From: Metabacillus litoralis
Lineage (GTDB): Bacteria > Bacillota > Bacilli > Bacillales > Bacillaceae
Direction of reading: 5' to 3'
Length of the DNA: 64,000 nucleotides
Assembly: GCF_007994985.1 (NCBI RefSeq)
Contig: NZ_VOQF01000014.1
Coordinates: 1 to 64,000 of the forward strand
The notes beneath the pieces were generated by a model. It saw only the letters and a program-made list of their open reading frames with translations, did not search any database and was not told where the DNA came from. How positions within the stretch are numbered: the stretch's first letter is position 1; each line of letters starts with the position of its first letter. Shown here one piece after another: positions 10,901-20,764 of the stretch. The translations under genes and the position numbers were made by a program.

Positions 10901-11214
10901 AGCATACAGGTGAGCTACCGATCATTGGAGTGAACACCTATCTAAACCCAAATCCACCATCACAAGAAATGATGGATAACATGGAGCTAGCAAGGGCAAC
11001 TAAAGAAGAAAAAGAAACACAAATTAAAAACCTACAAAATTTCCAAAAAGCAAACGAAGATAAAATCGAAGAAGCTCTAAACCAACTAAAAAGAACAGCA
11101 ATAGAAAACGGCAATATCTTTGCAGAGCTAATGGAAACAGTAAAAGTAGCAAGCCTAGGCCAAATCACAACAGCACTTTATGAAGTTGGCGGGCAGTATC
11201 GTAGGAATATGTAA
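7954..11214 (+). CDS. icmF: Fused isobutyryl-CoA mutase with G-protein chaperone
   Basis: Interconverts isobutyryl-CoA and n-butyryl-CoA with adenosylcobalamin. This lets valine- or isobutyrate-derived carbon enter the butyryl-CoA pathway encoded upstream. Order over 1086 residues: B12-binding domain (about 10-150, FDGHDAS with the cobalt-ligand His), MeaB-like GTPase (about 190-420, P-loop [12 protein letters not shown]), linker, then mutase barrel (about 540-1086, [14 protein letters not shown]). Two positions fit isobutyryl rather than methylmalonyl specificity: Phe in PYTAGVF and Gln in GQNTCIFS, where methylmalonyl-CoA mutases have Tyr and Arg. ATG 7954 has GGGGTGG 6 nt upstream; GTG 7924 and ATG 7948 are worse. 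Confidence 0.92.
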   Translation: MTISEVYKPVNDVRFVTASSLFDGHDASINIMRRILQASGAEVIHLGHNRSVEEIVAAAIQEDAQGIAISSYQGGHVEFFKYMHDLLQEKGAGHIRLFGGGGGVIIPREIRELHEYGIAKIFSPEDGRELGLQGMINHMIKECDFSTVENERIDLEHLKEGQHKAVAKLISYAESKVSKRETSQNADQLFRQLQDISSSAPVIGITGTGGAGKSSLTDELIRRFLNEVPDLKIAVLSIDPTKQKTGGALLGDRIRMNAIFSPRVFMRSLATRQSKSELSLAIHDAISVVKGAGFGLIIVETSGIGQGDAEIAEICDLSMYIMTSEFGAPSQLEKIDMLDYADLVVINKFERKGSEDAKRQVQKQYQRSRLLFDEPLDNMPVYGTIASQFNDLGTNTLFSKLLELINAKTNQQWTSSLPIVKDVEKQNVIIPPERRYYLREISETVRNYHKLSEDQAEIATKLFQVKGTIQAIADQDDNEDAMKTLVALKEQLEGKLTADSRALLINWNDLKEKYSADAFTTVIRNKEIVTKLKTISLSGLMIPKVALPKYKNEGDILAWLYRENVPGVFPYTAGVFPFKREGEDPKRQFAGEGTPERTNRRFHYLSKDDDAKRLSTAFDSVTLYGEDPAYRPDIYGKIGESGVSICTLEDMRKLYAGFDLCAPSTSVSMTINGPAPIILAMFMNTAITQQVSKKEAELGRQLSAKEFQEVKAFTLQTVRGTVQADILKEDQGQNTCIFSTEFALRLMGDIQQYFIDYKVRNYYSVSISGYHIAEAGANPISQLAFTLSNGFTYVEYYLSRGMDIDSFAPNLSFFFSNGLDPEYTVIGRVARRIWATVMRNKYGANERSQKLKYHVQTSGRSLHAQEIDFNDIRTTLQALMALHDNCNSLHTNAYDEAITTPTEESVRRAMAIQMIITKEHGLTKNENPLQGSFIIEELTDLVEEAVLTEFDRINERGGVLGAMETQYQRGKIQDESMHYEMKKHTGELPIIGVNTYLNPNPPSQEMMDNMELARATKEEKETQIKNLQNFQKANEDKIEEALNQLKRTAIENGNIFAELMETVKVASLGQITTALYEVGGQYRRNM

Positions 11215-11386
11215 GGGTGCATAAAGTATAAACTGTATTTTACTTGCTCATGAAATGAAATTCTACTTTATCATGAATATCTTCTTTAACTTTTTTAGAA
11301 CATTAAATTAAGTAAAAGTAATTTTTAAGTAAATCTCTTTAATAAAGTATAGTTTTTAAATATGTCTTTAGCAGTAACTAATGTAA

Positions 11387-11516
11387 GGTTGATTGGAGCG
11401 GAAGGTGCGAGACTCCTGCGGGTGCGCGGGACAGGTGAGATCCCGCAGGCGCTGTGCGCCGAGGAAGCTCACCGCACGCCCCGCGGAAAGCGAGCAACCT
11501 GTAGCGCAAATCAACC
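11387..11516. repeat. GC-rich intergenic element, subtype A, copy 1
   Basis: 130-bp element bounded by GGTTGATT and AATCAACC, in the icmF-rpoE gap. The interior is GC-rich (GACTCCTGCGGG, CGCAGGCG-CGCCGAGGAAGC, GCCCCGCGGAAAGCGAGC). Copies at 34719-34849 (inverted) and 51585-51714 are nearly identical. Small ORFs across it on both strands are by-products. The rest of the 624-nt gap (11215-11838) is AT-rich; a -10-like TATAAT sits at 11724-11729 with no good -35. Confidence 0.85.
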
Positions 11517-11838
11517 AGCACCATACTTTTACAAAGGGTTTAAGAAAAAACTCCAATAATAGGTATTTATCATAACAACAGAGTGACTTAATTGATTAGA
11601 AATAATCTAAAAAGTAAGTAATTAATTAAAGCTACCACTAATATAAACTCTGACACAAAGGTGCAGAAGCATTTTTGTGTATTTTTTACGTTATAAAGGT
11701 GGCATAAACTACTAGAATTTGTTTATAATGAATGGTATGGTTTGTTGACTTTACAATTTGTACATAATGGTAACGAATAATACTAATGTTCTTATTTCTT
11801 AATTTATAGATTGATGACCTAGAAAGGGAGTGCCGTAT

Positions 11839-12366
11839 TTGAGTCTAAAACAATTAACAGATGAGCAAATAAAAGAAATGGCAATGGTTGAGGTTGCATA
11901 TGAACTTTTTATAGAAGGTAAAAAGCCTTATGTATTCAGTGAATTAGTAGAGGAAATAGCAACTTTACTAGGACTTACAAAAAAGCAGGTTGAAGATAAA
12001 ATAGCTCAATTTTATACAGACATCAATATCGATGGACGCTTCATTTGTGTTGGAGAAAACATGTGGGGACTGCGTACTTGGTATCCGTATGAGCAAATTG
12101 AAGAAGAAATTGTACCTGTTACAAAACCTAAAAAGAAAAAATCTAAAGCTTCTGATGATGATTTAGAAGAAGTGTTTGATGAACTAGAAGATGATTTAGA
12201 TTATGATGATCTAGATGATTTCGATGATACAGATGATGAAGAAGAAGATGATGATTTCGACGACATTGATGAAACAGATATCGATGACGATGATGATGAT
12301 CTAATTGATGATGATGACGAAGATTTAGATGAAGATGATGAAGATGACGAGGAAGACGAAAAATAA
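11839..12366 (+). CDS. rpoE: RNA polymerase delta subunit
   Basis: Delta subunit specific to Firmicutes RNA polymerase; it speeds enzyme recycling and alters promoter selectivity. The folded N-terminal domain (about residues 1-90, with YELFIEGKKPYVFSELV and a WGLRTWYPY end) is followed by a short Lys patch (KPKKKKSKA). An almost purely Asp/Glu tail (about 100-175) completes it, exactly the known architecture. TTG 11839 is preferred: AAAGGGAG ends 8 nt before it, and MSLKQLTDEQIKEMA aligns with the B. subtilis start. GTG 11830 overlaps the ribosome site. Total 175 residues. Confidence 0.95.
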   Translation: MSLKQLTDEQIKEMAMVEVAYELFIEGKKPYVFSELVEEIATLLGLTKKQVEDKIAQFYTDINIDGRFICVGENMWGLRTWYPYEQIEEEIVPVTKPKKKKSKASDDDLEEVFDELEDDLDYDDLDDFDDTDDEEEDDDFDDIDETDIDDDDDDLIDDDDEDLDEDDEDDEEDEK

Positions 12367-12378
12367 CAGTAAATCGTC

Positions 12379-12490
12379 TTGACTTTCTTTTTCACAGTAG
12401 GTAGAATCTATTTTGGGCTCTTAAAAAGCTATCGTTTGTAATTTTACATTTACAGCTCCCTTTCAACTAGTTTGGAAGGGAGCTTTCTTA
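12379..12490 (+). promoter_or_regulatory. pyrG promoter and CTP-sensing attenuator
   Basis: Promoter TTGACT-N17-TAGAAT (12379-12407), then 7 nt to an initial GGGCTC (12415-12420). Downstream is an intrinsic terminator: AGCTCCCTT (12454-12462) pairs with AAGGGAGCT (12475-12483), then TTTCTTATTTT. This is the arrangement of B. subtilis pyrG. Low CTP stalls polymerase at the first C, extra G residues are added to the 5' end by slippage, and the G-tract pairs with the CU-rich arm to block the terminator. The remaining leader to 12710 is AT-rich without other visible signals. Confidence 0.9.
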
Positions 12491-12671
12491 TTTTGTAGAG
12501 AAAAAAACTATGAGAAACTACGGTCCTTTACTATAAAGAACCGTTTTCCAATAAATAAGATGGACAAGCAGTATTGAAACCTTTTTTAGGGAAATATTGC
12601 AAGTATATTTCACATTAGCTTAGCACCTCACACTTTACTAATAAGTTTTCCAAATTTATTTTTTAATTTAG

Positions 12672-14318
<1,647 letters not shown>

Positions 14319-14356
14319 TACACATTTCTATATATTCTTAAATTAGCTATAATCTA

Positions 14357-14408
14357 GAGCTAGTTGTTCCTCTTTCTATTGAAAGAGAGGTCAACTAGCT
14401 TTTTTTTA
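14357..14408 (+). terminator. pyrG terminator
   Basis: Long stem AGCTAGTTG(tt)CCTCTTTC with GAAAGAGAGG(t)CAACTAGCT around a 4-nt loop, followed by a run of eight T. Confidence 0.9.
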
Positions 14409-14611
14409 TTTTATATAGGTATTGGTGAACTTTGGCTTTCTACCTCTTAAAGAAGGATATCCTTATTTGGGCTTGGCTATAACTTATCAGAGCTTGTGCT
14501 TTTCCTCTATTATTATGTTCTACTTTCAAAAATTGAGCATAATATCCAATAATAAGAAACAAAAAATCATTCGTTCATTTAGCCTATATGTATATGTTTA
14601 TTACATTTTAC

Positions 14612-14748
14612 GAAACCGGTTTTTATAAATTTTTAAAAAAATCAAAAAAACAGTTGAATAAAATGTAATAAAGTTATATAATTCTACTTGAAAGCGGTTT
14701 CTGTTACTAATAATTGCAACTGATTCTCTAATTTTAGAAATCGGTTTC
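14612..14748 (+). promoter_or_regulatory. Promoter and operator array of the beta-glucoside ABC operon
   Basis: A promoter TTGAAT-N17-TATAAT lies at 14654-14682. LacI-type near-palindromes sit around it: GAAACCGGTTTT (14612-14623), GAAAGCGGTTTC (14690-14701, at the expected start of transcription) and GAAATCGGTTTC (14737-14748). A weaker TTTCCGG is near 14762. Site 14689-14702 also matches the CcpA cre consensus TGWAARCGYTWNCW at 13 of 14 positions. The same operator recurs at 20669 and before the cellulase (23865, 23896). The LacI-family protein encoded at 18085 is the likely binder. Confidence 0.75.
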
Positions 14749-14803
14749 GTGTAGGTAACTGTTTCCGGTTCAATATGATTAATATTATAAGGGGGAAATA
14801 CAG

Positions 14804-16105
14804 ATGAAAAGCATGAAAAAATGGTTAGCTTTAGGTTTAACATTAGTGCTTGCGTTCTCATTAGCTGCTTGTAGTGGCGGTGGAAATGAAGGGGCTTCTA
14901 ATGATGGTGGCGAAGGTGGAGACGAAAAAGTAGAATTAACGTTCTGGGCTTTTGGTGCTACTGGTTATGAAGAATTAGTAAAAGAATACCAGGAAGAAAA
15001 TCCAAATGTTACAATAAAATTTAAATCATCTGAAACAGCAGAACATCATGATGCATTATTTACAGCATTATCAGCTGGTAGTGGTGCTCCTGATATCGCG
15101 ATGCTTGAGGTTGATCAATTTGATCGTTTCAAAGTAGCGCAAGATCGTTTTGCGAATTTATATGACCTTGGAGCTAAAGACGTTCAAGATCAATATTTAG
15201 ACTGGAAATGGAATGCTGGAGAAAATGCTGATGGCGATTTCTTATTCGGTCTTCCTACAGATATAGGTCCTAAAGCTTTATACTATCGTACAGATGTTTT
15301 CGAAGCAGCTGGTTTACCAACTGAGCCTGCTGAGGTAGAGGCATTAATTAGTTCTCCTGAAGCTTTTAAAGAAGCTGGTTTACAAGTTAAAGAGAAAACA
15401 GGAAAACCGTTTGTTGATAGTATCGAAATGGCATACAGAGCTTATTTAGATTCAGCTGTAGAAACTTATTTAAATCCTGAAGGCGAGTTACTTATTGCAG
15501 AAGAAGGAAATGCAGTTAAAAAAGCTTATGATTATGCAGTTGAGTTAAATGAAGCAGGAATTGTTGGTAACTTTGATATGTGGACACCAGAATGGTCTAA
15601 TGCTGTAAACACTGGTGAATTTGCTGCAGAATTAGGTGCTGGTTGGTTAAAAGGTTGGATGGAAGGTAATGCTCCAGATGCTTCTGGTAATTTCAAAGTA
15701 GCTACTTTACCAACTGAATTTGCTGCAAACTGGGGAGGATCTTATATTGCAATCCCAGGTGAAACAGAAAATGCTCAAGCAGCATACGATTTTGTTGAAT
15801 GGTTAGTATCACCTGAAAATCAATTAAAATCTTTCCAAAGCAATGGATTATTCCCTTCTGCACCAGCTGTGTATGAAATGGAAGAGTTCACTTCTAACCA
15901 AGACGAGTTCTTTGGTGGTCAAGTAACTTCTGAAGTATTTGCACAAGCTGCACAAGATATCGAAGGTGCTGTTTATAAAGGTGAGAAATACTTCCCGGTT
16001 CACCAAGAAGTTCTGAATGCACTTAAGAACGTTCAAGTTGGTGGAGATCCTGAGGAAGAATGGGAAGCTGCTGTTAAGCGTGCACAAGATCTAGTAAGTC
16101 GCTAA
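14804..16105 (+). CDS. Sugar ABC transporter substrate-binding lipoprotein
   Basis: Extracytoplasmic solute-binding protein of family 1, 433 residues. The lipoprotein signal peptide ends in the lipobox LAAC (Cys about 23), followed by a Gly/Ser/Asp-rich tether. The mature body has the family features near LTFWAFGATGYEELVKEYQEE, GAPDIAMLEVDQF and WGGSYIAIPG. First gene of an operon with two permeases; no ATPase gene is present, so a shared MsmK-type ATPase elsewhere must energise it. Cellodextrin or beta-glucan oligosaccharide as substrate is inferred from the GH1 and GH5 genes. Start has GGGGGAAA. Confidence 0.88.
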   Translation: MKSMKKWLALGLTLVLAFSLAACSGGGNEGASNDGGEGGDEKVELTFWAFGATGYEELVKEYQEENPNVTIKFKSSETAEHHDALFTALSAGSGAPDIAMLEVDQFDRFKVAQDRFANLYDLGAKDVQDQYLDWKWNAGENADGDFLFGLPTDIGPKALYYRTDVFEAAGLPTEPAEVEALISSPEAFKEAGLQVKEKTGKPFVDSIEMAYRAYLDSAVETYLNPEGELLIAEEGNAVKKAYDYAVELNEAGIVGNFDMWTPEWSNAVNTGEFAAELGAGWLKGWMEGNAPDASGNFKVATLPTEFAANWGGSYIAIPGETENAQAAYDFVEWLVSPENQLKSFQSNGLFPSAPAVYEMEEFTSNQDEFFGGQVTSEVFAQAAQDIEGAVYKGEKYFPVHQEVLNALKNVQVGGDPEEEWEAAVKRAQDLVSR

Positions 16106-16182
16106 TCTGACTATTCAATTATTTTGGTTATGGTGCTCATTTGGGCACCATAGCCAATTTATAAAGGAAACGGGGAGTGAAA

Positions 16183-17124
16183 ATGGTTTCTGCAAATGAA
16201 AAAAAAGTCAAAACCAAAAGATTTTTGTCTGAAGAAAAGAAAGATATGATATCTGGGTATTTATACGTTTCACCATTCTTCATCATTTTTGCGGTTGTAG
16301 GTCTTTATCCAGCGCTATTCAGTATGTATTTAGCTTTCCAAAAGTGGAATGGATTAAGTCCAATGGAATTTGTAGGGTTGAATAATTTTAAGATTGTTTT
16401 AGTAGATCCGCTATTTTGGAAATCTGTTTATAATACACTGATTATTGGATTAATGGGAACTGCTCCACAATTAATTGTAGGAATTATTCTTGCATTTTTA
16501 CTTAACTTATCGTTTCTCCGCTTTAGAAATTTCTTCAGAGTTACGATCTTCATGCCGTATATTACGTCAATGGTTGCAGTGGCCCTCATATTTAGTGTTT
16601 TATTTAGTAATCATGAATCTTCCCTAGCCAACTATGTATTGGGTGTATTTGGTTTCGATCCTGTAAGTTGGGGGACTTCCGAATGGGGTACAAAAATAGC
16701 CATTTCAATCATGGTTTTCTGGAGATGGGTTGGATATAACACAATTATTTATTTAGCTGGACTCCAAAGTATTTCTAATGATCTTTATGAAGCGGCAACA
16801 ATTGATGGAGCTAATAAGTTTCAACAACTTATGTATATTACAATGCCGTTATTAAAACCATTTATCACTCTAACTGTTTTCTTCTCAACTGTTGGAGCAT
16901 TACAATTATTCGCAGAACCAACGGTATTCCTTGGAGCAGCTGCATTTACTAGAGATGAAGCAATGACTGTCGTGATGTATTTATATCGTGATGCATTCAA
17001 GCTACAATCCTTTGGTACAGCTTCAGCAACTGCGATTATCTTATTAATCATCATTATCGTATTCTCAGCGATTAATACATTACTAACTTCAGGTTATGGT
17101 AAGAAGAGGAAGGAGGCAAAATAA
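16183..17124 (+). CDS. Sugar ABC transporter permease (MalF type)
   Basis: First integral-membrane subunit of the carbohydrate importer, about 313 residues with six predicted helices. It has the permease EAA loop (YEAATIDGANKFQQLMYITMPLL), the docking site for the ATPase. ATG 16183 is chosen with GGGGAG at 5-7 nt; GTG 16177, two codons upstream, is also possible. The end overlaps the next permease by one base (TAATG), indicating translational coupling. Confidence 0.88.
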   Translation: MVSANEKKVKTKRFLSEEKKDMISGYLYVSPFFIIFAVVGLYPALFSMYLAFQKWNGLSPMEFVGLNNFKIVLVDPLFWKSVYNTLIIGLMGTAPQLIVGIILAFLLNLSFLRFRNFFRVTIFMPYITSMVAVALIFSVLFSNHESSLANYVLGVFGFDPVSWGTSEWGTKIAISIMVFWRWVGYNTIIYLAGLQSISNDLYEAATIDGANKFQQLMYITMPLLKPFITLTVFFSTVGALQLFAEPTVFLGAAAFTRDEAMTVVMYLYRDAFKLQSFGTASATAIILLIIIIVFSAINTLLTSGYGKKRKEAK

Positions 17125-17966
17125 TGGGTGAAGTAGCTGGATCAAAGAAGTTTTCGTTAGGAAGAATAGCAATCTATGTTTTTATGAGTTTAGCATCCTT
17201 GCTTTCGCTTTTTCCATTTTATTGGATGTTTGTTATGGCAACAAGTCCAAGTTCTGCCTATAACTCGATCCCACCAACAATTACACCGGGTAAACTGTTG
17301 GTTGAGAACTTTCAAAAAGTATTAGGATCAATCGATTTCTTCCAAGCAATGTGGAATACGATTATCCTATGTACGTCAGTAACAATTGTTGTTTTGATTA
17401 TTAGTTCTTTAGCAGGTTTTGCATTTGCTAAATTCAAGTTTCCAGGAAAGAATGCATTGTTTATAGGTATTCTATTAACAATGGTTATCCCACCACAGCT
17501 TGGGTTAATTCCACAATTCTACTTAATTTCAAAAGCAGGATTATTGGATACCTTGCAAGGGGTAGCACTATTGTTCTTCTTGAATCCTTTAGGAATCTTC
17601 TTGATGAGACAATATGTGACAGGATCAGTGCCAGATGAACTTATAGAGGCAGCAAAGCTTGATGGTTGCTCTAACTTCAGAATCTACAGAAGTATTGTCT
17701 TGCCAATTATACTACCTGCATTTGCAACATTAGGAATCATAGTCTTTACAGCTGTATGGGGAGAATTCCTATGGCAATTTACGATTTTAAGAGATCCAGA
17801 GATGTATACAATACAAGTTGCGTTAGCGAATTTAAGTAATACGTTCAATATCGACTTTGGAATGATACTATCAGGTGTTTTCTGGGCGACTGTACCATTA
17901 ATTATCATTTTCTTACTGTTTAATAGATTATTTATTTCAAGTATTACAGATGGAGCAGTTAAGTAA
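17124..17966 (+). CDS. Sugar ABC transporter permease (MalG type)
   Basis: Second membrane subunit, 280 residues, six helices, with the EAA motif ELIEAAKLDGCSNFRIYRSIVLP. Start overlaps the stop of the previous permease; GGAAGGAGG lies upstream. It ends the transporter operon; the LacI-family regulator starts about 120 nt later in the same direction and may be read through. Confidence 0.88.
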   Translation: MGEVAGSKKFSLGRIAIYVFMSLASLLSLFPFYWMFVMATSPSSAYNSIPPTITPGKLLVENFQKVLGSIDFFQAMWNTIILCTSVTIVVLIISSLAGFAFAKFKFPGKNALFIGILLTMVIPPQLGLIPQFYLISKAGLLDTLQGVALLFFLNPLGIFLMRQYVTGSVPDELIEAAKLDGCSNFRIYRSIVLPIILPAFATLGIIVFTAVWGEFLWQFTILRDPEMYTIQVALANLSNTFNIDFGMILSGVFWATVPLIIIFLLFNRLFISSITDGAVK

Positions 17967-18084
17967 CTCTTCTTACCAATATATTCATTGTAGAAGGACA
18001 TTTATAAAATTGAATTTTCGTGAAAATAATAGTAATCTAACAGTATTAACTTATTATGAAGGCGAAAGGCAAACGGGGACCACT

Positions 18085-19095
18085 ATGAATTTAACAATAA
18101 AAGATATCGCGAAAATGGCTGGAGTATCTCCAGGAACTGTATCTAAAATTATAAATAATTATAGTGGCATTAGTGAGAAAACGAAGAAGAAAGTTATGGA
18201 TATTATAACTGAAACAGGATATCAACCTACTTTTTCTGCAAAGGCACTTGCCACTAAAAAGTCTAATTTAATAGGGTTAATATACGCTGGGAAGGTAAAT
18301 GTTGACTTTACTCATCCATATTTCAATGAAGTTGTTACTTCGTTTAAAAAGGCGATTGGACTGTTAGGTTACGATATTATTATGTTTTCGAATGAACAAT
18401 TTTATAAAGATAATGGTAGTTACTTAGCAAGATGTAGACATTTTCATGTTGATGGATGTGTCATCATTGCTGGAGAAGAAATTGAGGATGCCATTTATGA
18501 ATTAGTAGAAGCTGGCATCCCATGTATGGGAATAGATTTAGAATTATCTGGACCAAGTGCAAGCTTTGTTATGAGTGATAATGTTAACTTGTCAAGACAG
18601 GTGATTCAGCATTTTTATTTACATGGTATTAGAGATGTTGGTTTTATAGGTGGAAAACGTGATTCTGCTATTGCCATGTTTAGAGAAAAAGGATTTATAG
18701 ATGCGATGAACCAGCTTGGTCTAGACGTGAAAAAAGAGTGGATGTATTATGGAGATTTTCATGAGGAAAGCGGTTATGTTGCAATGAAAAAAATATTTGA
18801 AAACAAAACGCTTCCTCGTGCAATATTTGCTGCTTCTGATATGATGGCGTTTGGCGCAATCAGAGCAATTAAGGAACAAGGCTTAAGAGTGCCAGAGGAT
18901 ATATGCATTATTGGCTGTGATGATATTGATGCTTGCCGTTATAGCAGTCCTAAATTAACGACTGTCAGACAGGATAAGGATCGACTCGGAAAGCTTGCTG
19001 CTTATATGTTAAACGATTTAATTAACGGAAAATCAGAATTAAAGCCTATCTTTATTGATTCGAAATTAATAGTACGAGAATCATGTGGACGTTAA
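18085..19095 (+). CDS. LacI-family transcriptional regulator
   Basis: Repressor of 336 residues. The LacI HTH at residues 1-50 (TIKDIAKMAGVSPGTVSKI) is followed by a hinge with ALATKKSN and a periplasmic-binding-like effector domain (GCDDIDACRYSSPKLTTVRQ near the end). The longer open frame beginning at 17950 overlaps the permease; ATG 18085 gives the canonical N terminus, with a modest ACGGGGAC site. Likely controls the ABC operon and cellulase through the repeated GAAA-CG-TTTC operators, with a cello-oligosaccharide as inducer (inferred). Confidence 0.85.
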   Translation: MNLTIKDIAKMAGVSPGTVSKIINNYSGISEKTKKKVMDIITETGYQPTFSAKALATKKSNLIGLIYAGKVNVDFTHPYFNEVVTSFKKAIGLLGYDIIMFSNEQFYKDNGSYLARCRHFHVDGCVIIAGEEIEDAIYELVEAGIPCMGIDLELSGPSASFVMSDNVNLSRQVIQHFYLHGIRDVGFIGGKRDSAIAMFREKGFIDAMNQLGLDVKKEWMYYGDFHEESGYVAMKKIFENKTLPRAIFAASDMMAFGAIRAIKEQGLRVPEDICIIGCDDIDACRYSSPKLTTVRQDKDRLGKLAAYMLNDLINGKSELKPIFIDSKLIVRESCGR

Positions 19096-19100
19096 TAAAA

Positions 19101-19263
19101 GGCTCTTTTCTGAATGATTGTTGCTATTTGGCCTAATTATGTAGTAGAAACATTTTTGTTTTAGCAAAAAGGGTACTAATTTCTGAAGAAAAGATGCCAC
19201 CATGCTTTATACAGTGTTGTTTACTTGGAGTTATTATAAGCAACAAAGTTTACGAAAATAGTC
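19101..19263. mobile_element. 163-bp MITE-like element, copy A, with 8-bp target duplication
   Basis: Ends are imperfect inverted repeats of about 24 bp (left GGCTCTTTTCTGAA, right TTTACGAAAATAGTC). It is flanked on both sides by TAATAAAA (19093-19100 and 19264-19271). The interior contains GAAGAAAAGATGCCAC and TATACAGTG. No coding capacity. GGCTCTTT ends and 8-bp AT-rich duplications fit ISL3-family transposases. The insertion abuts the lacI stop codon. Confidence 0.88.
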
Positions 19264-19301
19264 TAATAAAAAGATAGAAAAAATTTAGTGGAGGCAAAAA
19301 A

Positions 19302-20651
19302 ATGGCTATCATAGAATTTCCAAAAGATATACGATGGGGAGCTGCTACAGCAGCATACCAAATCGAAGGAGCTGCAACGAAAGATGGAAGAGGTCTTTCA
19401 ATATGGGATACATTTTCAAAAACGCCGGGTAAAGTTTTAAATGGAGATAATGGTGATATAGCTTGTGATAGCTATCATCGCTATGAAGAAGATATCGAGC
19501 TTATGAAAGAATTAGGTATTGATATTTATCGATTCTCAGTTTCTTGGCCACGTATTTTCCCAACAGGAACGGGTGAAGTAAATCAAAGTGGTCTTCAATA
19601 TTATCACGATTTCGTTGATGCCCTTTTAGCAAATGGAATTGAGCCAATGTGTACTCTTTATCACTGGGATCTACCACAAGCTTTACAGGATAAAGGTGGC
19701 TGGGAAAATCGTGAAACAGTTGATGCCTTTGCAGAGTATTCTGATTTAATGTTTAAAGAATTTGATGGAAAGATTAAAAAATGGATAACGATCAATGAAC
19801 CGTGGTGTGTTTCATTTCTTTCTAACTTTATAGGGATCCATGCACCAGGGTATCAAAATCTTCAATTGGCAACAACAATTTCACATCATCTTCTACTTGC
19901 TCATGGTAAGGCTGTAACGAAATTCAGAGAATCAGGTCTTACAGGTGAAATTGGTTATGCTCCAAACCTTGAATGGAACGAACCATATAGCAATAAACAA
20001 GAAGATATTGATGCATGTAATAGAGGAATGGGCTGGTTTATTGAGTGGTTCTTTGATCCAGTTTTCAAAGGAAGCTACCCACAATTTATGCTAGATTGGT
20101 TCGAGAAAAAGGGAGTAACACTTTCAATTCAAGATGGAGATATGGCATTTATTCATCAGCCAATTGACTTTGTTGGGATTAATTACTACACAGGTAGTGT
20201 TGTAAGATATAAAGAAAACCATGAATTATTTGATAATGAAAAAGTAGATATTGGTTATGAAAAAACTGATTTTGATTGGAATATCTACCCTGAAGGTTTT
20301 TATAAGGCGTTATCAAAATTAAAAGATCAATATGGACAAATTCCAATATATATTACTGAAAACGGAGCTTGCTATAATGATGGTGTAGAAAATGGGCGTG
20401 TTAAGGATCAAAGAAGAATTGATTACTTAAAACAGCATTTAACATCATTAAGTAGAGCAATAGATTCTGGTGTAAACATCAAAGGTTATCTAACATGGTC
20501 ATTACTTGATAACTTTGAATGGGCTGAAGGATATGACAAACGTTTTGGTATTATTCATGTTGACTTCAATACATTAGAACGAACAAAGAAAGATAGCTAC
20601 TACTGGTACAAGCAAACAATCAAAAATGGTTGGTTTGATATGTTTTATTAA
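19302..20651 (+). CDS. GH1 beta-glucosidase
   Basis: Cytoplasmic family 1 glycosidase, 449 residues with no signal peptide. It hydrolyses cellobiose and short cellodextrins imported by the adjacent ABC system. Acid/base Glu166 is in TINEPW and nucleophile Glu353 in ITENGA; the N-terminal signature FPKDIRWGAATAAYQIEGA is clear. Because the importer is ABC and not PTS, the substrate should be unphosphorylated, so beta-glucosidase rather than 6-phospho-beta-glucosidase is the better call. It starts after MITE copy A with GTGGAGG upstream. The terminator after it carries an operator-like sequence. Confidence 0.93.
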   Translation: MAIIEFPKDIRWGAATAAYQIEGAATKDGRGLSIWDTFSKTPGKVLNGDNGDIACDSYHRYEEDIELMKELGIDIYRFSVSWPRIFPTGTGEVNQSGLQYYHDFVDALLANGIEPMCTLYHWDLPQALQDKGGWENRETVDAFAEYSDLMFKEFDGKIKKWITINEPWCVSFLSNFIGIHAPGYQNLQLATTISHHLLLAHGKAVTKFRESGLTGEIGYAPNLEWNEPYSNKQEDIDACNRGMGWFIEWFFDPVFKGSYPQFMLDWFEKKGVTLSIQDGDMAFIHQPIDFVGINYYTGSVVRYKENHELFDNEKVDIGYEKTDFDWNIYPEGFYKALSKLKDQYGQIPIYITENGACYNDGVENGRVKDQRRIDYLKQHLTSLSRAIDSGVNIKGYLTWSLLDNFEWAEGYDKRFGIIHVDFNTLERTKKDSYYWYKQTIKNGWFDMFY

Positions 20652-20658
20652 TTTATAG

Positions 20659-20697
20659 ACCCCAATTGGAAATCGGTTTCTGGTTGGGGTTTTTTTC
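20659..20697 (+). terminator. Terminator containing an operator-like palindrome
   Basis: ACCCCAA and TTGGGGT close a hairpin whose whole 16-bp stem pairs if G-T wobbles are allowed, followed by TTTTTTC. The inner part is GAAATCGGTTTC (20669-20680), identical to operator sites at 14737 and 23896. Confidence 0.85.
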
Positions 20698-20764
20698 TTA
20701 TCATTTTTAACAGGTAGATTATGGTTATTATTATATATTTGCAGCGAGAATTGGGGAGATTATA

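Noticed and set aside
11362-11575. Three small overlapping ORFs on both strands
   Set aside because: They lie across the 130-bp GC-rich repeat, where stop codons are rare; no ribosome sites and no family features.
12201-12395. Minus-strand frame of almost pure serine
   Set aside because: Mirror image of the Asp/Glu codons of the rpoE tail.
14422-14628. Small frame between pyrG and the ABC operon
   Set aside because: No ribosome site; it begins beside the pyrG terminator and runs into operator DNA.
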